From: Thermoplasmata archaeon
Lineage (GTDB): Archaea; Thermoplasmatota; Thermoplasmata; Thermoplasmatales; Thermoplasmataceae
Reading direction: 5' to 3'
Length of the DNA stretch: 5,777 bases
NCBI GenBank assembly: GCA_021835265.1
Contig: JAKBQK010000055.1
Coordinates: forward strand, 1-5,777
How positions within the stretch are numbered: position 1 is the stretch's first letter; every line of letters starts with the position of its first letter. The translations under genes and the position numbers were made by a program. Positions 1-5,592 of this stretch are shown here, piece after piece. The notes beneath the pieces were generated by a model. The model ran no database searches and was not told where the DNA came from. It saw only the letters and a list, made by a program, of their open reading frames with translations.

Positions 1-1
1 T

Positions 2-463
2 GGATCATTCATAGGAAGAATATTATGGGCTTCCCTTAGTAATCGACTGTTTCCAAACAGAAGGATTCTTTCTCTCATAATGGTGATGATCCTCTCCTCT
101 CTATTTTTCTTTATTTACTCTTTTCTTACCCTGAATTTTTATCTGGCCATAGGGATGTCATTTGTTCTGGGTCTAACTGCCATAGGATGGAATGGGGTAT
201 ACATAACCGTAATCTCGGAGATAGCACCAAGGGGAAAGATCGGTCTTTACAGTGGCCTTGGATTGCTCATTATCTCCTTTGGAACAATCCTAGGAACACC
301 ATTTTCTGGGTTCATAAGTGACTATACCCATGAGTATTCAACAATCTGGCAGATTCTTGCAGCCGGTATTTTTGCAGTAAGTATTTTGCTTCTTATTTTC
401 TCAGGAAAAATACTGAAGAAAAAGGATGAATCTGATGCCGAAATCATTACGAAAATGAATTAA
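2..463 (+). CDS. Major facilitator superfamily transporter, C-terminal part (5' end outside window)
   Basis: The frame is open from the window edge to TAA at 461-463, giving 153 visible residues of a protein that begins upstream; the first internal ATG (position 80) is not the true start. Visible residues 5-16 (GRILWASLSNRL) resemble the G-R-x-x-W-x-x-x-S-D/N-R loop motif between helices 8 and 9 of MFS permeases. Four hydrophobic helices follow, at about residues 22-43, 47-71, 82-106 and 116-134, matching helices 9-12, with a P-R-G-K-I-G-L-Y-S-G loop at 76-85 between helices 10 and 11 and a charged cytoplasmic tail (KILKKKDE). This is therefore roughly the last third of a 12-helix inner-membrane carrier. 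The substrate cannot be told from this part. The gene lies 87 bases upstream of fhs on the same strand, but fhs has its own TATA-like element, so co-transcription is not required. Family call is firm; substrate unknown. Confidence 0.85.
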   Translation, partial: GSFIGRILWASLSNRLFPNRRILSLIMVMILSSLFFFIYSFLTLNFYLAIGMSFVLGLTAIGWNGVYITVISEIAPRGKIGLYSGLGLLIISFGTILGTPFSGFISDYTHEYSTIWQILAAGIFAVSILLLIFSGKILKKKDESDAEIITKMN

Positions 464-464
464 G

Positions 465-474
465 GAGTATACTC
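465..474. repeat. 10-base perfect palindrome just after the transporter stop
   Basis: GAGTATACTC is self-complementary and begins one base after the TAA of the transporter gene. It lies about 40 bases upstream of the fhs TATA-like element. It could be a regulator half-site pair or chance; there is no T-tract directly after it that would make it a bacterial-type terminator. Confidence 0.35.
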
Positions 475-511
475 ATTTCTTTGGAATCATGGACGCAATT
501 TATAGTCAGGG

Positions 512-521
512 TATATTTATA
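512..521 (+). promoter_or_regulatory. TATA-like promoter element of fhs
   Basis: TATATTTATA, extending into an AT-rich run to about 525, is centred 30-35 bases before the fhs ATG. With the usual archaeal distance of about 26 bases from TATA centre to transcription start, the mRNA would begin around 543-547, leaving a leader of only a few bases. There is no convincing Shine-Dalgarno sequence between it and the ATG. An 8-base palindrome (AGCATGCT, 531-538) sits between the box and the predicted start. Position is inferred from pattern only. Confidence 0.5.
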
Positions 522-550
522 ATTTTAGTGAGCATGCTTATAGGATAAGT

Positions 551-2149
551 ATGGAAAATATAATGGATACTGCAATAAACCTTGGAATTGATAGGGATTA
601 CATAGAAAATTATGGAAAATACATGGCAAAAATTAGCCTTAAGGCACTGGATAAGGGAAATAAGAATGGAAAGCTCATTTTAGTTACAGCAATGACACCA
701 ACAAAGTACGGTGAGGGAAAGACCACAAACACCATCGGTCTATCACAGGCATTTAAAAAACTTGGTAAGAATGTTTCAATCAGTATAAGAGAACCATCAA
801 TGGGACCATGTTTTGGAGTAAAGGGAGGAGCAACCGGTGGTGGAAAATCTAAAGTTGAACCATCTGACAAGATCAACCTTCTTTTTACGGGGGATTTTCC
901 TGCAATCACAGGTGCCCATAATCTTCTTTCCTCAATGATACAAAATCACATTTACCATGGGAACCAGTTAAAAATTGATCCGGAGAAGATAACTTTCCCA
1001 AGAACAATAGACATGAATGATAGATCGCTGAGGGACACGATACTGAACGCTGGTGGTAAGGAAAATGGGCCACTCACAAGGGACAGTTTCGTTATCACAC
1101 CAGCCTCAGAGATAATGGCAATTATGGGATTTTCCATGGATTATGATGATCTTGTAAGAAGACTTTCGAAAATTCTTATTGGTTACGACATAAATGGAAA
1201 ACCCGTCTATTCTGGTGATCTGAAAGCTGAGGGTGCAATGGCAGCCATCCTCTCTGACGCAATTAAACCAAATATTGTTCAGACCACGGAAGGCGTGCCT
1301 GCGTTCATTCACACAGGTCCATTTGGAAATATAGCACATGGAACCTCGAGTATCCTGGCAGCAAAAATGGCGATGAAATACAGTGATTACGTTATAACTG
1401 AAGCCGGTTTCGGATCTGATCTTGGTGCGGAAAAATTCATTAATATGGTTTCACGAATAGGCAATTTGAAAATATCCGCTGTTGTTATCGTTGCAACAAT
1501 CAGGGCAATGAAACTTCTAGGTAGAAGCGAGGATAATAATGGAATCGCCAGTGGATTCAATAATTTGAAACGTCATTATGATAATTTGACAGGATTCGGT
1601 TTTCATCCTGTTGTGGCAATCAATAAATTCTCTAATGATACCGATGAAGAAATTCAGTTCCTTGATGAGATGCTGAAAAAGAACAATATGGATTATCAGT
1701 TATCTGAAGTTTTTATGAAGGGTGGCGATGGTGCCCTATCCCTGGCAAAGACTGTTTTAGAGAAATGTGAGAAGACGACGGATAATATCAAATATACCTA
1801 CAATTTCGATGACGGAATAAGAGAGAAAATTGAATCTATTGGATTGAACATATATGGTGTAAACAGGGTTGAATTCTCCAAAAAGGCTCTTTCTGATATT
1901 AGAAGAATGGAAAAGAATGGTTACGCAGGATTACCAATCTGCATGGCAAAAAGCCAGTATTCACTAAGTGGGAATCCTCTTGAGAATGATGACAATATTC
2001 TAAGGGTTACCGCTGCATCAGTGAGTTCAGGTGCTGGTTTTATTGTGGTATATTCTGGTGACATAATGACAATGCCAGGATTACCAAAGGAACCTGCTGC
2101 ATGCAACATTCATATTGATGGTGAAGGAACTATTTATAATCTTGAGTAG
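551..2149 (+). CDS. fhs: Formate-tetrahydrofolate ligase (10-formyl-THF synthetase)
   Basis: Cytoplasmic enzyme joining formate to tetrahydrofolate with ATP, via formyl phosphate, to give 10-formyl-THF, used mainly in purine synthesis. Visible landmarks: P-loop TPTKYGEGKTT at residues 49-59 with catalytic Lys57; REPSMGP at 80-86, holding the formyl-phosphate arginine (R80) and cation-site glutamate (E81); glycine-rich signature GVKGGATGGG at 89-98; FTGD at 112-115; DAIKPN and QTTEGVPAFIHTGPF; EAGFGSDLGAEKF; NKF with Phe360; LSEVFMKGG with Phe388; and the C-terminal MTMPGLPKEPAACNI. It is full length at 532 residues; bacterial enzymes have about 555, and part of the difference is a loop near 322-335 that is about seven residues shorter. 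ATG 551 is chosen; ATG 563 is an alternative. Differences from bacterial enzymes, as I remember them: Leu111 and Pro117 where two histidines are usual, Lys99 for Tyr, and Phe388 for the pterin-stacking Trp. No folD or other folate gene adjoins it. Identity is certain; the effect of the changes is unknown. Confidence 0.97.
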   Translation: MENIMDTAINLGIDRDYIENYGKYMAKISLKALDKGNKNGKLILVTAMTPTKYGEGKTTNTIGLSQAFKKLGKNVSISIREPSMGPCFGVKGGATGGGKSKVEPSDKINLLFTGDFPAITGAHNLLSSMIQNHIYHGNQLKIDPEKITFPRTIDMNDRSLRDTILNAGGKENGPLTRDSFVITPASEIMAIMGFSMDYDDLVRRLSKILIGYDINGKPVYSGDLKAEGAMAAILSDAIKPNIVQTTEGVPAFIHTGPFGNIAHGTSSILAAKMAMKYSDYVITEAGFGSDLGAEKFINMVSRIGNLKISAVVIVATIRAMKLLGRSEDNNGIASGFNNLKRHYDNLTGFGFHPVVAINKFSNDTDEEIQFLDEMLKKNNMDYQLSEVFMKGGDGALSLAKTVLEKCEKTTDNIKYTYNFDDGIREKIESIGLNIYGVNRVEFSKKALSDIRRMEKNGYAGLPICMAKSQYSLSGNPLENDDNILRVTAASVSSGAGFIVVYSGDIMTMPGLPKEPAACNIHIDGEGTIYNLE

Positions 2150-2177
2150 GTTATTTCCAAACATTTTCATAATTAAA

Positions 2178-2187
2178 CCCTTTTTTC
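2178..2187 (+). terminator. T-tract, possible terminator of fhs
   Basis: CCCTTTTTTC lies about 30 bases after the fhs stop. Archaeal RNA polymerase commonly stops at short T-tracts without a hairpin, and none is visible here. It sits upstream of the TATA-like element of the next gene, consistent with separate transcription units. Confidence 0.35.
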
Positions 2188-2195
2188 ATAACGAT

Positions 2196-2206
2196 AGTTT
2201 AAAAAA
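2196..2206 (+). promoter_or_regulatory. TATA-like promoter element of the aldo/keto reductase gene
   Basis: AGTTTAAAAAA is centred about 26 bases before the ATG at 2228, the distance expected between TATA centre and transcription start, so the mRNA would start at or next to the ATG (leaderless). No ribosome binding site is seen in the 20 bases before the start. Confidence 0.5.
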
Positions 2207-2227
2207 CATGTATCACGATGTGGTAAA

Positions 2228-3160
2228 ATGCAAAAAATAAATATTGGAAACAGTAAACTGCAGGCAACTAGAGTTGGTCTTGGCTGCTGGCAGGCTGGAC
2301 TGAGAGGATGGGGAGAAGATTATGGAGATAAGGATATTATTGATGCCATAAAGTTTTATGTTGAAAATGGTGGGAACTATCTCGACACTGCAGAAATATA
2401 TGGAATGGGTCACTCAGAGGAACTCATAAAACAGGCCCTATCTGAAATTCCAAAAAACAGGTATATAGTTGCAACAAAGGTTAATCCCCCACATGTGAAG
2501 AATTACAGGACAATGGAGAGAAGTGTGAAGGGGAGTCTTGAAAGACTGGGTATAGAAAAAATCGATCTATATCAACTACACTGGTATGAGCCCTATGTTC
2601 CAGTGTCAGAGATAATGCATTCCATGGAGAGACTGAAGAGCGAAGGTTACATTGATCAGATTGGTGTCTGTAACCTTTCAAAACCTGTTCTCAAGGATGC
2701 GGTAGACAGTATGAAGGATTATTCAATTGTATCTAACCAGATGGAATACAGTATTCTGGAGAGAAACATAGAAAGGGAACTCATACCCTACATGAAGGAG
2801 AAAAATATAACACTAATTCCATACAGCCCCCTTGCAAAAGGTCTGCTGACAGGAAAGTATAACAGTGGAGAGGTACCTCAGGATAATATCCGTAAGGGTG
2901 ATGAGCTTTTTAACAACCCGGAGAACAGGAAGATAATGAAGCCAGTGCTAGATGAACTGGGAAAGATGGCAAAGGAAAAGAAATGCTCAATGGCACAGCT
3001 ATCTCTCGCATACTTACTTCACAAGAACTGCCTTATAATACCTGGAGCCAAGAACAAATCACAGGTTGAATCCAATATGAGTGCAGATTCAGTAAAGCTG
3101 TCAAAAGAGGATATGGAAAGAATTGATAAAATATCTAGCGTAGAATTCATATACGCCTAA
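2228..3160 (+). CDS. Aldo/keto reductase (AKR superfamily, NADPH-dependent oxidoreductase)
   Basis: A complete 310-residue TIM-barrel oxidoreductase, usual length for the family, predicted cytoplasmic. The catalytic tetrad is intact: Asp53 and Tyr58 in LDTAEIYGMGHSEE, Lys84 in ATKV, His118 in QLHWYEP. Further family marks are GVCN at 146-149 (usually GVSN), SNQMEYS at 169-175, IPYSPLAKGLLTGKY at 197-211, and the C-terminal nucleotide-binding stretch IPGAKNKSQVESN at 271-283, whose Lys275 and neighbours typically contact the 2'-phosphate of NADP. The overall pattern recalls bacterial AKR11-type proteins (IolS/YhdN-like), but the subfamily is a guess. The substrate is probably a small aldehyde, ketone or sugar carbonyl and cannot be read from sequence. 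ATG 2228 is the only possible start: the upstream frame closes at TAG 2195-2197 with no ATG between. It lies 78 bases after fhs with its own TATA-like box, so a functional link to formate metabolism is not shown. It faces the DUF4382 gene tail to tail. Confidence 0.94.
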   Translation: MQKINIGNSKLQATRVGLGCWQAGLRGWGEDYGDKDIIDAIKFYVENGGNYLDTAEIYGMGHSEELIKQALSEIPKNRYIVATKVNPPHVKNYRTMERSVKGSLERLGIEKIDLYQLHWYEPYVPVSEIMHSMERLKSEGYIDQIGVCNLSKPVLKDAVDSMKDYSIVSNQMEYSILERNIERELIPYMKEKNITLIPYSPLAKGLLTGKYNSGEVPQDNIRKGDELFNNPENRKIMKPVLDELGKMAKEKKCSMAQLSLAYLLHKNCLIIPGAKNKSQVESNMSADSVKLSKEDMERIDKISSVEFIYA

Positions 3161-3168
3161 ACCAATCC

Positions 3169-3173
3169 TTTTT
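3169..3173 (+). terminator. T-tract, possible terminator of the aldo/keto reductase gene
   Basis: Five consecutive T, preceded by CC, eight bases after the TAA stop, with another T5 at 3200-3204. No hairpin is needed for archaeal T-tract termination. Weak on its own, supported by the convergent arrangement. Confidence 0.35.
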
Positions 3174-3270
3174 GATATCTTAAAAGTAGTTTCAAATAAT
3201 TTTTAAGTATACGCTTCAAATCGTGAGAATCAAAGTGGAATAATTTTTGTAATAAGTTTTTGGTTGTTTA

Positions 3271-3286
3271 TAAAAATTAAAAATTG
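3271..3286 (-). terminator. T-tracts, possible terminator of the DUF4382 gene
   Basis: Read on the minus strand this is CAATTTTTAATTTTTA, two T5 runs starting a few bases after the TAA stop (complement of 3289-3291). This is the expected form of an archaeal T-rich terminator. Confidence 0.4.
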
Positions 3287-3288
3287 TT

Positions 3289-3804
3289 TTAGCTGACAAC
3301 CACACCAACACTAGGAGTGAATACCTTTGCGTTTATATTCAGATCCTGTGTCAGGTTGAAGTCAATTATCACATTCATGTTTCCGTGTGCGCTAACCTTG
3401 AATGGGTGGTTTATGAATGCAAACGGAGCATTAAGCGTGAAATTAACACTCACTCCCAGTATGTCAACTGAAACATTGGTTATATACAGTCTTATCATTG
3501 TATATGTTCCTGCCTTAAGTGTGATATTTGTCAGCAAAGATGCATTGGTCGTGGTCAGGCCAAGTATATCTATAGTCTGTGATTTCACACTGTAGTTTGT
3601 CCATCCAGAAACATTGCTATGCAATGACACCTTACTGAATGTCATGAACACACCAGTAACACCAATGTTTGGTGAATCTGCCACTTTCATTGCAACATGG
3701 CCATCATTCGCTGCAGCCTCTGAAGCCTGGTAATATACCAGCCCTGTCAGCCCAGCAGCTATTATTATAACAGCCACAATTGCCGCTATGTATTTTTTTT
3801 CCAT
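3289..3804 (-). CDS. Membrane-anchored or secreted DUF4382-type protein, rich in N-glycosylation sequons
   Basis: Numbered from ATG 3804, this 171-residue protein has Lys3-Lys4, then a hydrophobic segment at about 6-25 (signal peptide or N-terminal anchor), then an extracellular beta-rich domain. Its pattern matches DUF4382: VAMKVADSP near 37-45, VTGVFMTFSKVSLHS, W68, QTIDILGL near 76-83, LKAGTYTMIRLYI near 96-108, and NHPFKVSAHGNMNVIIDFNL near 132-151. DUF4382 proteins occur in many archaea and bacteria with unknown function. Seven N-x-S/T sequons (N64, N70, N87, N93, N110, N121, N150) suggest heavy glycosylation on the cell surface. Start choice: the longest frame begins with a TTG at 3813, and ATGs lie at 3810 and 3804; the TATA-like box at 3823-3830 lies about 22 bases from 3804 but only 16 from 3810, favouring 3804. 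No partner gene adjoins it. Family assignment rests on remembered pattern, not a search. Confidence 0.8.
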   Translation of the reverse strand: MEKKYIAAIVAVIIIAAGLTGLVYYQASEAAANDGHVAMKVADSPNIGVTGVFMTFSKVSLHSNVSGWTNYSVKSQTIDILGLTTTNASLLTNITLKAGTYTMIRLYITNVSVDILGVSVNFTLNAPFAFINHPFKVSAHGNMNVIIDFNLTQDLNINAKVFTPSVGVVVS

Positions 3805-3822
3805 AATCATCAATTCATTTCA

Positions 3823-3830
3823 TATTTAAA
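3823..3830 (-). promoter_or_regulatory. TATA-like promoter element of the DUF4382 gene
   Basis: On the minus strand this reads TTTAAATA, centred about 22 bases before ATG 3804, consistent with a leaderless transcript from that codon. A second AT-rich minus-strand element (CTATAAAAAAATAG, 3917-3930) lies farther upstream and would give a leader of about 90 bases if used. Confidence 0.5.
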
Positions 3831-3976
3831 GGAGTTGTGGTACAATGAACTAAAGGTTCGAAAAATTCTCTTTATCATTCGCTGGAATAGGAAAATTTCG
3901 TTTTTACATCATCCACCTATTTTTTTATAGTAAATCTAAACTATCAAAGTTTGGTACATTCGCAGTGTTAAAATAA

Positions 3977-3991
3977 CATTCAAATTGAATG
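3977..3991. repeat. Inverted repeat (7-1-7) upstream of the TPR gene
   Basis: CATTCAAATTGAATG has two perfect 7-base arms around one central base. It lies about 43 bases before the TPR gene start, in the 229-base divergent region shared with the DUF4382 gene. The size and symmetry suit a dimeric helix-turn-helix regulator, but no binding data can be inferred; AT-rich palindromes also arise by chance. Confidence 0.4.
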
Positions 3992-4010
3992 CAAATATCA
4001 ATATGAGAGG

Positions 4011-4017
4011 TTTTAAT
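4011..4017 (+). promoter_or_regulatory. Weak TATA-like element before the TPR gene
   Basis: TTTTAAT is centred about 20 bases before ATG 4034, somewhat closer than the ideal distance. AT-rich stretches at 3992-4002 and 3920-3932 are alternatives that would give leaders of about 12 or 80 bases. The promoter of this gene is therefore uncertain. Confidence 0.3.
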
Positions 4018-4020
4018 CAT

Positions 4021-4030
4021 CCTGTACAGG
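4021..4030. repeat. 10-base perfect palindrome next to the TPR gene start
   Basis: CCTGTACAGG is self-complementary and ends three bases before ATG 4034. If the nearby TATA-like element is used, this site lies between the box and the transcription start, where a bound repressor would block initiation. It is G+C-richer than its surroundings. Confidence 0.4.
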
Positions 4031-4033
4031 TAA

Positions 4034-5497
4034 ATGCAAAGAATTTATGACCCTATTGAGGAAAAGAAGGCCCTTGCAGTCAGGCTAATTGAAAATGGTT
4101 ATTTCGATGATGCGTTAAGAGTTGTAGATGATATTCAGAATGTAACTCATTCTGATCCTGAAACAGTTTATCTTAAATCCATACTTCTGAACAGTTCTGG
4201 GAACAAGGAAGAAGCTCTAATATGGGCCAGAAGAAGTGTGGAATTAAACCCTGATAACACAAAGTCCCTTATGCTAAAGGCAAGATTGCTTCATCAGTTT
4301 TCATTTTATAGCGAGTGCGTGGAAACATTGGATGAGGTATTCAAAATTAACGGTAAGAATACTGAAGCATTGGATCTAATGGCAGATATATTCCTTAGAA
4401 TGGGGAAGCCAGATGAAGCCTACAGAATGGTGATGAAATCCATATCAATTTCACCGTCATCATGGAATGCGCATTTCATCCTATCAAGGTATTTCCAGTA
4501 TCAAAATATGGAAAAACAATCAATGAAAGAACTGGAAATAGCAATTAGATTCAATCCGGAATCAAACGTTCTCAGAATGGAGAAGATACGCAGACTGATG
4601 AAGGCAAAAAAGAGGGAAGAGGCTGAAAAAGAACTAAATCGTAAGGGATTTATGGAAATTAGAGAAACTTTCACCGAAATCCTGGTTGAAATAGAGTTTT
4701 TGATTGAAAGTAGTTTTTATGAAAAAGCTGAGGAATTATGCAAAAACGCTATTTTGAAATGGCCTCATGAAGATTTGCTTTATTTTTCCATGGGAGAAAT
4801 CAGTTATAATTCTGCAAGAAGTAAAGAGTCCATTTCCTATTTTAGGAAAGCATTATCATTAAATAAAAACGAATGGTACCTTAGCAGATTAACAACTATT
4901 CTTTATGAACTTAAAGAGTATAAAGAAATAACCAAACTTTATGATGACAGAACAAGGATACCCATTGAGTGCACTGAACCAGTGATTGACTCTTTTATAA
5001 AATCCAGTAATCCAGAGGACTTAATAGGAGTGATAAAATATAACATTGATCATTTTCAGAATAAGGACATTTTATTTTTAATGGAAGGGGTAGTGAATAA
5101 TAATTTAGGTTACTTTATTCTGGAGCTCGGGTTGGTAGTCAAGAATACTGATAGTTTTTCATACTATATGGATCATTTAAGAGATAAAATAATAAAACAT
5201 AATGAACCGGACATCAGTGAAAATCATAACATTGAAGGTAGCAAATTTCCATTCTCATTTCTGGAGAGATTAATTAAAGGTGAATTTGAGGAGGCGGAGA
5301 TAGAAATGTATCTTTTTTCACCAAAGAACGAGGAAGAAGTAAAGTGGGGGTCGATATTATTTTACTTCGCCAGGTTGAACCAATACGGCACTATTTCCAC
5401 AAAATCAGAACTTCAAGTGTTGAAACTAAAGTACGGATCAGAATACGTTTCAGATGCCATAGTTTTTTTGAAAATAATTTGTAGCATAAGGGAATGA
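4034..5497 (+). CDS. Tetratricopeptide-repeat (TPR) protein, cytoplasmic, function unknown
   Basis: A 487-residue soluble protein with no signal peptide or membrane helix. Helix-turn-helix TPR units are visible at about residues 10-38 (degenerate), 42-75 (clearest: GNKEEALIWARRSVELNPDN), 76-109, 110-143 (GKPDEAYRMVMKSISISP), 144-177, a partial unit at 178-205, then 213-246 (YEKAEELCKNAILKWP) and 247-280 (KESISYFRKALSLN). Residues about 281-487 are probably helical but show no motif I recognise. TPR stacks bind peptides or other proteins as scaffolds or co-chaperones; the partner here is unknown. The start is well fixed: an in-frame TAA at 4031-4033 directly precedes the ATG, and the next Met is at residue 80. 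It stands alone, divergent from the DUF4382 gene, with two palindromes upstream. By hand count, G+C falls from about 38% in the first 420 bases to about 30% around 4801-5280. TPR call is firm; function unassigned. Confidence 0.9.
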   Translation: MQRIYDPIEEKKALAVRLIENGYFDDALRVVDDIQNVTHSDPETVYLKSILLNSSGNKEEALIWARRSVELNPDNTKSLMLKARLLHQFSFYSECVETLDEVFKINGKNTEALDLMADIFLRMGKPDEAYRMVMKSISISPSSWNAHFILSRYFQYQNMEKQSMKELEIAIRFNPESNVLRMEKIRRLMKAKKREEAEKELNRKGFMEIRETFTEILVEIEFLIESSFYEKAEELCKNAILKWPHEDLLYFSMGEISYNSARSKESISYFRKALSLNKNEWYLSRLTTILYELKEYKEITKLYDDRTRIPIECTEPVIDSFIKSSNPEDLIGVIKYNIDHFQNKDILFLMEGVVNNNLGYFILELGLVVKNTDSFSYYMDHLRDKIIKHNEPDISENHNIEGSKFPFSFLERLIKGEFEEAEIEMYLFSPKNEEEVKWGSILFYFARLNQYGTISTKSELQVLKLKYGSEYVSDAIVFLKIICSIRE

Positions 5498-5514
5498 CGA
5501 TTATTCGCACTCTC

Positions 5515-5519
5515 TTTTT
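5515..5519 (+). terminator. T-tract, possible terminator of the TPR gene
   Basis: CTCTTTTTA contains a T5 run 18 bases after the TGA stop (5495-5497) and before the promoter of the next gene. No hairpin is evident; it fits the archaeal T-tract form only weakly. Confidence 0.3.
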
Positions 5520-5565
5520 AGTAGTTCAGCTTTATGAGAAATTAATCTACAAATATACAAATATC

Positions 5566-5573
5566 TATATAAA
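5566..5573 (+). promoter_or_regulatory. Canonical TATA box of the membrane-protein gene
   Basis: TATATAAA is the best TATA match in the window. Its centre is about 24 bases before ATG 5593, so transcription should start at or within a few bases of the start codon (leaderless or nearly so). It serves as an internal yardstick for the other promoter calls. Confidence 0.65.
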
Positions 5574-5592
5574 GAAAGGGTATCATCCTATT

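Larger units (their letters stand above)
3161..3288. other. AT-rich gap between two convergent genes
   Basis: This 128-base gap separates the stops of the aldo/keto reductase (+) and the DUF4382 gene (-). It holds several T-tracts on the plus strand (3169-3173, 3200-3204, 3244-3248, 3257-3261) and A-tracts near its right end that are T-tracts on the minus strand. No ORF or RNA gene is visible. It most likely serves as a termination zone for both genes. Confidence 0.5.

Noticed and set aside
610..2109. Several minus-strand open frames of 61-99 codons inside fhs
   Set aside because: They lie fully opposite a certain, full-length enzyme gene, have no promoter-like sequence and no recognisable domain; they are shadow frames.
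2213..2681. Two minus-strand open frames of 66 codons over the start of the aldo/keto reductase gene
   Set aside because: They overlap conserved catalytic coding sequence on the other strand and show no family features.
551..3160. fhs and the aldo/keto reductase as a two-gene formate or aldehyde operon
   Set aside because: A T-tract and a separate TATA-like box lie between them, and no shared substrate is evident; adjacency alone is not enough.
3317..3595. 92-codon plus-strand open frame opposite the DUF4382 gene
   Set aside because: The minus-strand product has a signal segment, a domain pattern and a promoter; the plus-strand frame has none of these and is the complement shadow.
3917..3930. 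CTATTTTTTTATAG considered as a hairpin terminator
   Set aside because: The arms are only four bases and nearly all A/T. It lies between two divergent genes, where no transcript is expected to end, and is more likely a TATA-like or merely AT-rich stretch.
4003..4050. Short upstream frame (15 codons) overlapping the TPR gene start
   Set aside because: An ATG at 4003 opens a short frame ending at 4050, but nothing supports translation and short frames are common by chance.
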